From contig JAJZTU010000168.1 of assembly GCA_021848765.1 (NCBI GenBank), forward strand, positions 1 to 7,494: a DNA stretch of 7,494 bases, written 5' to 3'. The stretch is from Bacillota bacterium. GTDB taxonomy: Bacteria > Bacillota > GCA-003054495 > Carboxydocellales > JAJZTU01. Below the pieces are notes generated by a model. The model saw only the letters and a list, made by a program, of their open reading frames with translations, was not told the DNA's origin and made no database searches. The translations under genes and the position numbers were made by a program. How positions within the stretch are numbered: the first letter of the stretch is position 1; every line of letters starts with the position of its first letter. Shown in pieces: positions 1 to 5,637 of the stretch.

Positions 1-12
1 CAGATTATCCAT
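1..12 (-). CDS. 5' end of an unidentified gene (partial)
   Basis: On the minus strand an ATG at 12-10 opens a frame reading Met-Asp-Asn-Leu before the window ends. Immediately upstream (about 30-19) is a purine-rich stretch, GGGAAGGGAGTG, followed by a 6-base spacer: a good Shine-Dalgarno at proper distance. The gene runs in the same direction as the response regulator gene and begins 84 bp after its stop, with no convincing terminator between, so it may be co-transcribed or be the regulator's target. Genes next to LytS/LytTR pairs are often transporters (for example CstA/BtsT-type pyruvate carriers), but four residues cannot identify this one. Confidence 0.5.
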
Positions 13-96
13 AGGTTTCACTCCCTTCCCAACATACTTATAATACTACAGCACAGGGGTTAAGAGCTATGGTAATACATAACAAAAAAGTTTGGC

Positions 97-834
97 TTAA
101 AAATTAAAGATTCCTTTTAGAGCCTTTAACTGGCCTCTGCTAACAGGGACCTCTGTCCTGTTTTGATCCAGCATAATCAAAGAGTAGCTGCCGTGGAACC
201 CCGGGCGGATTTCATTTACATTATTTATATTAACGATAAAACACCGGTGGGAACGAAAAAATATAGCCGGATCCAATCTTTGCTCAAGCTCTCTAATCGA
301 AAATCGCGTCAGCAAATCTTCCCCTTTCTTAACCCTCAAATAGATAAGCTCTCTCTCTGAATATATAAATACTATATCTTGGATCTTAACAGGGTAAATG
401 GTTCCTTTTAATTCACCGGGGAGGATCTGTAAATAACCCGGGTTCCTGGCTGGTAACCCTTCCTTGCTAATCTCGGCATTTAACCGGAGTACCACCTCCT
501 CAACTTTGGATGCTTCAATGGGTTTTAAAATATAATCAAAGGCTTTAACCCTAATGGCTTCAATAGCGTGATCTTCGTAAGCCGAAACAAAGATAATTTT
601 AGGAGCGTTGTCCAGGCTTTGCAAAGCCTGGACCAGTTCTATGCCGTTCATGTCCGGCATTCTGATATCTAAGAAAACGGCATCATATTTCATGGCCGTA
701 ATCAGTTGGTATGCTTCAGCAGCATTGCCGGCTTCGCCAACGATAAAAATATTGTCAAACTGGCCCAAATAGTACCGCAATTCCATCCGGGCAGGATGTT
801 CATCATCCACGATTAGCACCCGTAGCTTTTTCAT
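97..834 (-). CDS. LytTR-family DNA-binding response regulator
   Basis: A cytoplasmic two-component response regulator of 245 residues, the normal size for the LytR/AlgR (AgrA/BtsR-like) group. The receiver domain covers about residues 3-120. It shows the acidic pair D10-D11 (VDDE), phosphoacceptor D56 in FLDIRMP, switch S84 in FVSAYED and K104 in LKPI, so it should be phosphorylatable. A linker leads to a LytTR DNA-binding domain (about 140-243) with the hallmark FFRSHRCFIVNINNV segment and VPVSRGQ near the end. The expected partner is the LytS-type kinase encoded upstream in the same run, separated from it by metV and metF. An in-frame ATG at 843 would add three residues, but AAGGA at 847-843 lies 8 nt before the ATG at 834 and overlaps the 843 start itself, so 834 is preferred. 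Its DNA targets are not visible here. Confidence 0.93.
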   Translation of the reverse strand: MKKLRVLIVDDEHPARMELRYYLGQFDNIFIVGEAGNAAEAYQLITAMKYDAVFLDIRMPDMNGIELVQALQSLDNAPKIIFVSAYEDHAIEAIRVKAFDYILKPIEASKVEEVVLRLNAEISKEGLPARNPGYLQILPGELKGTIYPVKIQDIVFIYSERELIYLRVKKGEDLLTRFSIRELEQRLDPAIFFRSHRCFIVNINNVNEIRPGFHGSYSLIMLDQNRTEVPVSRGQLKALKGIFNF

Positions 835-842
835 TTTATACA

Positions 843-847
843 TCCTT
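843..847 (-). promoter_or_regulatory. Ribosome binding site setting the regulator start
   Basis: The minus-strand motif AAGGA (847-843) is followed by an 8-nt spacer and ATG at 834. It overlaps the A of the alternative ATG at 843, which makes the upstream start unlikely. The motif lies directly after the metF stop codon (TGA, 850-848), so translation of the regulator is probably coupled to that of the MetF-like protein. Confidence 0.65.
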
Positions 848-1537
848 TCAGATTAATTCCTCCAAATACTCTTCTACACCCATTGGCATGATATGCACTC
901 CGTCAGCAATACCTTTTAATTCATTGATGGTTTCTTTAGCAATTTTAATCCCCTCTGTTAGAGGATTTTTAGCCTTCTCAAGGATGTCTACGAATTTATT
1001 GGGAACCTTAATCCCAGGAATGTACTTGTTCATATACCTGGCCATATCCGCCGATTTTAAAGGAATGATCCCTACCAAAAACCGGATGTCAAATCCCTTA
1101 GCCTCCTGAATAAAATTGGCAACCTCTCCGACAGTAAACTGATTGGCAATGGCCATAAGCTGTACCGAATCCAGATCAAAAACAGCCTTGGCTCTGGGAT
1201 CTTCACCTATCAATGTGTGATCACCGGTCAAAAAAAGGAAATATTCTATCCCCAGAGCCGCCGCTCCTAAGATCTCCGATTGTAAACCCATCCGGTTTCG
1301 GTCCCTACAGGTTAGTTGACAAATAGGCGTAATCCCTTCCCTTAACACCAAAGTACAGACCGCTACCGGAGAAATCCTAATATTGGCCCTCTGATTATCG
1401 GTGATATTAATTGCATCAACTTTCCCCCCAATTTTTTTAGCTATTGTAATTAAAGCCGAACAGTCTATACCCTTTGGAGGACATAATTCAACTGTTTTTA
1501 TGAATTGCCCTTCTAATAATTTTTCCCTAAAATCCAT
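848..1537 (-). CDS. metF: Short MetF-like methylenetetrahydrofolate reductase with an internal gap
   Basis: The family (MTHFR, TIM barrel) reduces 5,10-methylene-THF to 5-methyl-THF. Clear marks are VELCPPKG near the N-terminus, with E17 matching the catalytic glutamate (E28 of E. coli MetF); DAINITDNQ (41-49); QLTCRDRNR (74-82), typical of anaerobe/acetogen forms; LTGDH with D106 matching E. coli D120; VFDLDSVQL (119-127); GIIPLKSADMARYM (156-169); and DGVHIMPMG near the end. At 229 residues it is well short of the usual 290-310. From memory of family members, roughly 55-60 residues are missing between VQL (about 127) and NFIQEAKG (about 141-148), the part that normally carries the NP-rich strand and a QTQ..YD motif (E. 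coli Q183 region). The frame is open throughout, so this is not a simple frameshift. The ATG overlaps the metV stop as TAATG. Family membership is firm; reductase activity is doubtful. Confidence 0.85.
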   Translation of the reverse strand: MDFREKLLEGQFIKTVELCPPKGIDCSALITIAKKIGGKVDAINITDNQRANIRISPVAVCTLVLREGITPICQLTCRDRNRMGLQSEILGAAALGIEYFLFLTGDHTLIGEDPRAKAVFDLDSVQLMAIANQFTVGEVANFIQEAKGFDIRFLVGIIPLKSADMARYMNKYIPGIKVPNKFVDILEKAKNPLTEGIKIAKETINELKGIADGVHIMPMGVEEYLEELI

Positions 1538-1779
1538 TAGCCCTTCACCACCGAATAATCCTTTATCTGAGCAAGGATCTGTGTTACCGATACCCTTCCC
1601 CCTTTAATCTTTGGAATTACCATACACCATATACAGTTTTTAGCCGCATCAATTTCACATTTGCCATCTCTGGTCCCACCACAGGGTCCATTAATCAATC
1701 CTTTGGCACAAGGCATAATAGGACATGCCCCAGCTGCCGGAACCATGCAATTACGACACTTTACACATACTCCCCTCAT
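1537..1779 (-). CDS. metV: Minimal MetV: cysteine-rich C-terminal MTHFR partner
   Basis: MetV is the small metal-binding partner of MetF in acetogen-type methylenetetrahydrofolate reductase complexes. This protein is only 80 residues with nine cysteines (C5, C8, C11, C19, C24, C33, C41, C49, C52) and the unmistakable core CAKGLINGPCGG followed by GKCEID and a C-x-W. Full-length MetV is about 200 residues; what is present matches only its C-terminal cysteine-rich region, and the N-terminal half is absent. No coding remnant of that half is expected upstream, because the kinase gene occupies the sequence. The ATG at 1779 lies inside the last codons of the kinase gene (29-bp overlap) and is preceded by GGGGGGTG with a 6-nt spacer, so translational coupling is likely. 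The cysteines probably bind zinc or an Fe-S cluster; which of these cannot be read from sequence. Confidence 0.85.
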   Translation of the reverse strand: MRGVCVKCRNCMVPAAGACPIMPCAKGLINGPCGGTRDGKCEIDAAKNCIWCMVIPKIKGGRVSVTQILAQIKDYSVVKG

Positions 1780-2974
1780 TCAAGACACCCCCCAAGGGAA
1801 TTTTAATTAATACCACCGTTCCATGATACTCCTGACTTTTGATTTTCAAACGGTATTTGGGGCCATAAAGACTTACCAAACGCTGGTTAATATTGCTCAG
1901 GGCCAAACCGTTGTTAGAACCATAATTTGGAACCAGTATTTTAGCCCGCTGGTTTTTCGGAATTCCTTTCCCGTTATCGCGTACCAGCACATATAAGTTA
2001 TTCTTCTTTTCTTTACAAGTAATGACAATTTCCCCACCATTGATACAGGCTGAAATCCCATGTAATACGGCATTTTCTACTAACGGCTGAATAATTAGCA
2101 CAGGTATTAATTCATCTAATATATGGGACTCTACATTAATGGTAACCCTGAGTTTGTCACTAAATCTTGCCTGTTCCAGCGTTAAATAAGTTCTAATATG
2201 TTCGAACTCCTCACTTAAGGTGATAAAATCTTTGTTAATTATTAAAGTTTTACGGAAGAACTTTGAAAGCTCAACCAACAATTGCCGGGCCTTCTCGGGG
2301 TTACTACGGCTACAATGGATAATGGCATTGAGGACATTAAATAAAAAATGAGGTCGAATCTGAGCCTGCAGGGCTTCCAGCTTGGCTTTGGCCGCCAATT
2401 GTTTCTGATGTTCTTTTTCTGCCAGTTCAACTTGAATACTGAGGATCTGGCCGATTCCTTTGGCCAGGGCAAGCAAGTAATCATCAATATAATATCTGTC
2501 AACCTGGTATAATTTCAGGGTACCGACAACCTTGTCATCACAAAGCAGGGGCACAATCACCGCCGCTTTAAGGGGACAGGAACAATCCTGAATTGAACAA
2601 TTAAATTCACCGTTGTTAATTACCATCACTCTACCTGTAATAATTGCTTCCTTGGTGACATTGGTGATAATACTTCTCCCCAGGCGATGATGCTTGCAAC
2701 CCACCCCGGCAAAACCGATGATTTGCTGGGCATCGGTTATAGCTACAGCATCGACCGGAATAATCGGTTTGATGATTTCAACAACCTTTTGGGCCGTCTC
2801 CGGGGTCAGCCCTTGCCGCAAATAGTGTAAGGTTTCAGTTGCCAAGTAGATTTCATGTTTATATAAAGCAGGGTTAGAAGTAGCAGGGTACTTATCTTTT
2901 TTCCGCCGAAGCTTTCCCAAGCAAAACCCAGCTAAGAAAGCACCTGTGGTAAGACTAATAACCAATAGCACCAT
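1751..2974 (-). CDS. LytS-family sensor histidine kinase, single TM plus GAF
   Basis: A membrane-anchored sensor kinase of 407 residues. One N-terminal membrane helix (about 2-20) followed by KLRRKK replaces the five-helix 5TMR_LYT domain usual in LytS/BtsS. A LytS-type GAF domain follows (about 55-185), with GVGCKHHRLG and a cysteine cluster C126/C131/C133 just before PLKAAVIVPL. A short helical linker (about 183-203) leads to the His_kinase domain with LQAQIRPHFLFNVLNAI, where H209 is the phosphoacceptor, then an HATPase_c domain with LVENAVLHG (N301), DNGKGI (333-338) and GLALSNINQRL (356-366). All catalytic motifs look intact. The start at 2974 is chosen because a perfect GGAGGT lies 7 nt upstream; an in-frame ATG at 3049 would add 25 residues without such a site. 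Known relatives BtsS and LytS respond to pyruvate; the ligand here is unknown. Confidence 0.92.
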   Translation of the reverse strand: MVLLVISLTTGAFLAGFCLGKLRRKKDKYPATSNPALYKHEIYLATETLHYLRQGLTPETAQKVVEIIKPIIPVDAVAITDAQQIIGFAGVGCKHHRLGRSIITNVTKEAIITGRVMVINNGEFNCSIQDCSCPLKAAVIVPLLCDDKVVGTLKLYQVDRYYIDDYLLALAKGIGQILSIQVELAEKEHQKQLAAKAKLEALQAQIRPHFLFNVLNAIIHCSRSNPEKARQLLVELSKFFRKTLIINKDFITLSEEFEHIRTYLTLEQARFSDKLRVTINVESHILDELIPVLIIQPLVENAVLHGISACINGGEIVITCKEKKNNLYVLVRDNGKGIPKNQRAKILVPNYGSNNGLALSNINQRLVSLYGPKYRLKIKSQEYHGTVVLIKIPLGGVLNEGSMCKVS

Positions 2975-2981
2975 ATTTGTT

Positions 2982-2987
2982 ACCTCC
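2982..2987 (-). promoter_or_regulatory. Strong ribosome binding site fixing the kinase start
   Basis: The minus-strand motif GGAGGT, extended to AAGGAGGT, stands 7 nt before the ATG at 2974. It fits that start far better than the in-frame ATG at 3049 and so puts the membrane helix at the very N-terminus. Confidence 0.85.
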
Positions 2988-3005
2988 TTCACAAGCTTTG
3001 ACAAA

Positions 3006-3034
3006 ATTATAATCTCTTTAAAAAAATCCGGCAG
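3006..3034 (-). promoter_or_regulatory. Possible promoter for the kinase-metV-metF-regulator run
   Basis: A perfect -10 hexamer TATAAT lies at 3011-3006, about 32 nt before the kinase ATG. At 17 nt spacing the -35 would be CTGCCG (3034-3029), a poor match that overlaps the hairpin of a candidate terminator. A weak -35 would suit an activated promoter, but the call rests mainly on the -10 and its position. Confidence 0.3.
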
Positions 3035-3045
3035 TAAAATTACCG
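3020..3045 (-). terminator. Weak terminator-like hairpin after yfcE
   Basis: On the minus strand CGGTA (3045-3041) can pair with TGCCG (3033-3029) around a short T-rich loop, with one G-T pair. After GA comes a run of seven T (3026-3020). The stem is short and not very stable, so read-through from yfcE into the kinase gene is likely even if it terminates in part. Confidence 0.35.
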
Positions 3046-3109
3046 TCAAATATCAAAAATAATGCCATACCTATCAATAGATTGAGTTGAAATGTACATG
3101 GTCTTCCTT

Positions 3110-3664
3110 TCAGCTTAAAACAACTGCAGCCAGTTCTGCTCCGGTATTGATGTTGATCAGGGAAATCTTTTTATTCTCAAGCAAAGCCACTGTGGGGGTA
3201 CCATCACCTTTAGGCAGCGCACAACTCCCCGGATTCAACAGGATCACTCCGTCCTCGATTTCCAGCAGCGGCTCGTGGGTATGGCCGGAGATGAAAATGT
3301 CCACCCGGTAGGTATGGGCCTGTTTCACCATTGCTTCCCTGCTGAGCCCGTCTCCATGGTTGACAAGAACGGTCAGGGAGTTTTCTCTAATCAAGGCATA
3401 GGGCGCCTGGAGGGGAAAATCCAAAACCAGTTGGTCAACATTGGCATCACAATTGCCTCTGGCAATGACCACCGGAATGCTGCTGCCATTGATTGCCTCA
3501 GCCAGGCCCGCAGGGTTATACCCGGGCACCAGCGGGTTGCGGGGGCCATGATAGAGCACATCCCCGGCATGGATTATATAGTCAACGTCAATGAAGTATT
3601 CCGCCATAACCTTCTGCCAGGTGGCCAGGTCTCCGTGAGTATCACTGATTATTCCTATTTTCAT
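3110..3664 (-). CDS. yfcE: YfcE-type metallophosphoesterase (phosphodiesterase)
   Basis: A cytoplasmic calcineurin-like metallophosphoesterase of 184 residues, the same length as E. coli YfcE. The metal-binding and active-site motifs appear in order: D8-x-H10 in SDTHGD, D35 in AGDVLYHG, N71 in RGNCD, H103 in NHGDG, H128 and H130 in SGHTH, then LNPGSCALPKG. The stretch HGPRNPLVPGYNPAGL is a close match to the corresponding region of E. coli YfcE, which separates it from other small phosphoesterases. The E. coli enzyme is a manganese-dependent phosphodiesterase active on artificial diesters; the natural substrate is unsettled. AAGGAGAG with a 7-nt spacer supports the start. It has its own promoter upstream (3771-3743) and lies 135 bp before the kinase gene. 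A functional link to the two-component genes is not evident. Confidence 0.93.
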   Translation of the reverse strand: MKIGIISDTHGDLATWQKVMAEYFIDVDYIIHAGDVLYHGPRNPLVPGYNPAGLAEAINGSSIPVVIARGNCDANVDQLVLDFPLQAPYALIRENSLTVLVNHGDGLSREAMVKQAHTYRVDIFISGHTHEPLLEIEDGVILLNPGSCALPKGDGTPTVALLENKKISLININTGAELAAVVLS

Positions 3665-3698
3665 GGCATATCTCTCCTTAGCGAATTATTTGAAATCC

Positions 3699-3731
3699 TA
3701 ATCGAATTGCTACATCTTAATCAAATTGCTA
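3699..3731 (-). repeat. Tandem 14-bp repeat in the yfcE leader
   Basis: On the minus strand TAGCAATTTGATTA (3731-3718) and TAGCAATTCGATTA (3712-3699) match at 13 of 14 positions and start 19 bp apart. A third, poorer copy (9 of 14) may lie at 3691-3678. They sit just downstream of the predicted transcription start (about 3736), where a bound repressor would block the promoter, or where they could act in the mRNA leader. No regulator is recognised. Confidence 0.6.
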
Positions 3732-3742
3732 ACTACACCTTA

Positions 3743-3771
3743 AGTATATTTTTTTAGGTTTTCCCGGTCAA
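3743..3771 (-). promoter_or_regulatory. Sigma-A promoter of yfcE
   Basis: On the minus strand TTGACC (3771-3766) and TATACT (3748-3743) are separated by exactly 17 nt, each one base from consensus. Transcription would begin near 3736, giving a leader of about 72 nt before the yfcE ATG. The -35 lies within an inverted repeat, TCAAATTTTGA on the plus strand (3768-3778). Confidence 0.75.
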
Positions 3772-3951
3772 ATTTTGAATTCCGGACAGAATATCCTCCC
3801 TTTAAAACGTTGGAGGAGAAGGTTCATATCCGGGGTATACCCAGCCAAGTATTGGGAACATTAAAAGTATTGGAATATATGTTGATTTGGCCAAGAAGTG
3901 TCGAAATATTATTCCAGGAATCTCAAAAATTGATACGTCTTCATTTAATGC

Positions 3952-3957
3952 GAGGTG
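3952..3957 (+). promoter_or_regulatory. Ribosome binding site fixing the gerA start
   Basis: GAGGTG followed by a 6-nt spacer (CCATAA) precedes the ATG at 3964. This supports the long N-terminus of GerA over later in-frame ATG codons. Confidence 0.65.
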
Positions 3958-3963
3958 CCATAA

Positions 3964-5637
3964 ATGTATCCCAGGCTTTGGAAAAAGTTTACTTCCTTGG
4001 CACGCTACATGAAAAAGCCCTTGGAAACCCAGGAAATCCGGAAAGAAAATGAAGTGGAACAGCCCATTTCGCCCAACCTGGATAATAATATCAGTATGCT
4101 TAAGGATTTATTCCAAAACTGTAGTGATGTGGTCTTCCGGGAATTTACCTTAGGTACCCGCAAGCCTGTACGGGCCACACTAGTCTACATTGACGGGCTT
4201 TGCGAAGCAGATAAAATCAACCAGCATATTCTGAAGTCCTTAATGTTAGAGGCCGATCTGAGCACCGGTAACTTATCCCTGGATAAGTCTCTAATCCAAA
4301 CCGTCCGGAAGCGGTTGTTGACAATAGGCGACGTCAAAACCACTAAAATGTTGCAGAAAATCGTAACCTATATTCTTTCCGGAGACCCCGGCCTCTTTCT
4401 GGACGGTTGTGCTACCGCGCTCATTCCAAATGCCAGGGGCTGGGAATCCAGGGGGGTATCAGAACCGGAATCAGAAACTGTCGTGCGAGGTCCCCGGGAT
4501 GGTTTTACCGAAAACCTCAGGACAAATGCCACCCTCCTCAGAAGAAGAATTAAGACTACCAGATTAAAGTTTGAAGCCATGGAAATAGGTCTGCTTACCA
4601 AAACTGTCGTAAATATTGCCTATATTCAGGGTATCGCCAATGAAAAGGTAGTGGAGGAAGTCCGCAACAGGCTGCAGCGCATCGACGTGGATTCCATCCT
4701 GGAAAGCGGGTATATTGAAGAACTGATTGAGGATTCCCCTTTTTCTATCTTTCCTCAAATTAACGCCACTGAACGCCCTGACAGAGTCGTCAGCGGTCTG
4801 CTGGAGGGTCAGGTGGCCATCCTGGTGGACAATACTCCTTTTGGGCTGCTGGCCCCGGTTACCTTTCCCCAGTTCCTGCAGGCAGCGGAAGACTATTATC
4901 TTAGATATCCGTTGGTCTTATTTATGCGCTTGTTACGCTTTGTCAGCCTGAACATCAGCCTGCTGCTTCCTTCCGTTTACATAGCTGTTACCACCTATCA
5001 CCAGGAAATGCTGCCCACGCCCTTGCTGATTTCCATCGCTGCTGCCAGGGAAGGGGTGCCTTTTCCGGCCTTAGTGGAAGCATTGGCCATGGAGTTCACT
5101 TTTGAAATCCTGAAGGAAGCCGGAGTACGCCTTCCCCGGCAGGTAGGGCAGGCAGTCAGTATTGTGGGGGCCCTGGTGATTGGAGACGCAGCGGTCACTG
5201 CGGGATTAGTGAGTCCGGCAATGGTGATTGTCGTATCCCTGACCGCTATCTCCTCCTTCACTATACCCAACTATACCGGTTCAACAACCATCCGGCTTTT
5301 GAGGTTCCCCATCATGCTCCTGGCCGGAACCCTGGGTTTTTACGGAATTATGGTGGCTCTCATGGCTCTGCTGATCCACCTCTGTTCCCTAAGGTCCTTC
5401 GGTGTCCCCTACCTCTCTCCCCTAGCCCCTTTAAGTCTCCGGGACCTGAAAGACACCTTTATCAGGGTCCCCTGGTGGGCCATGTTTACCCGCCCCCGCC
5501 TCATCGGTACCCGGGAACCTGCCCGGCAGGACTATATTTCCAGACCAGGTCCGGGTAGGGGTAAGACCCGGACGAAACCTACGCCCTACTCGGAAGGAGG
5601 CCACCGCAATGCAGGGCCAAGAGAAGATTTCCAGTAG
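3964..5637 (+). CDS. gerA: Spore germination protein, GerA (GerAA/GerKA) family
   Basis: The A subunit of a Ger-type nutrient germinant receptor in the inner membrane of the spore. Of 557 residues, about 1-300 form the soluble N-terminal domain: NISMLKDLFQNCSDVVFREF, TLVYIDGL, then the family signature SEPESETVVRGPRDGFTENL (166-185) and NIAYIQGIAN. The membrane part follows: helices near 319-346, 398-414, 418-437 and 450-475, with LPSVYIAVTTYHQEMLPT, AAAREGVPFPALVEAL and SFGVPYLSPLAPLSLRDLKD, all typical. The C-terminal tail after RVPWWAMFTRPR is longer than in B. subtilis GerAA (about 480 residues in total) and rich in Arg, Pro and Gly. Its last codons overlap gerB by 29 bp. A and B subunits together form the ligand-responsive channel in current models; the germinant cannot be predicted. 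Confidence 0.95.
   Translation: MYPRLWKKFTSLARYMKKPLETQEIRKENEVEQPISPNLDNNISMLKDLFQNCSDVVFREFTLGTRKPVRATLVYIDGLCEADKINQHILKSLMLEADLSTGNLSLDKSLIQTVRKRLLTIGDVKTTKMLQKIVTYILSGDPGLFLDGCATALIPNARGWESRGVSEPESETVVRGPRDGFTENLRTNATLLRRRIKTTRLKFEAMEIGLLTKTVVNIAYIQGIANEKVVEEVRNRLQRIDVDSILESGYIEELIEDSPFSIFPQINATERPDRVVSGLLEGQVAILVDNTPFGLLAPVTFPQFLQAAEDYYLRYPLVLFMRLLRFVSLNISLLLPSVYIAVTTYHQEMLPTPLLISIAAAREGVPFPALVEALAMEFTFEILKEAGVRLPRQVGQAVSIVGALVIGDAAVTAGLVSPAMVIVVSLTAISSFTIPNYTGSTTIRLLRFPIMLLAGTLGFYGIMVALMALLIHLCSLRSFGVPYLSPLAPLSLRDLKDTFIRVPWWAMFTRPRLIGTREPARQDYISRPGPGRGKTRTKPTPYSEGGHRNAGPREDFQ

Larger units (their letters stand above)
3665..3963. other. Divergent intergenic region between yfcE and gerA
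   Basis: About 300 bp with no gene I can support. The left third holds the yfcE leader and promoter. The rest, towards gerA, contains a perfect 10-bp palindrome GGGTATACCC (3833-3842) and two direct copies of AAGTATTGG (3847-3855 and 3865-3873). Receptor operons of this kind are normally read by sigma-G in the forespore. The best sigma-G-like pair I can find is GTATA (3835-3839) and CATTAAA (3859-3865), but the 19-nt spacing and a mismatch in the -10 make it weak. Two overlapping plus-strand frames are open from about 3806 and run into gerA; neither has a convincing start signal. Confidence 0.6.

Noticed and set aside
13..96. LytTR-binding direct repeats or a terminator between the regulator and the next gene
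   Set aside because: Looked for paired 9-10 bp repeats at the usual spacing and for a GC-rich hairpin with a T run; only partial matches such as ACCATAG and ACCCCTG were found, too weak to call.
2975..3049. Upstream in-frame ATG at 3049 as start of the kinase gene
   Set aside because: It has no good ribosome binding site and would place 25 extra residues before the membrane helix. The ATG at 2974 has a perfect GGAGGT at 7 nt, and the candidate -10 and hairpin lie between the two.
3810..4052. 80-residue plus-strand frame beginning with TTG
   Set aside because: It has no Shine-Dalgarno before the TTG, overlaps gerA by 89 bp in another frame, and the product is not recognisable.
4368..5270. 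Several minus-strand open frames inside gerA
   Set aside because: They lie opposite a clearly conserved GerA gene and give low-complexity, unrecognisable proteins without start signals.
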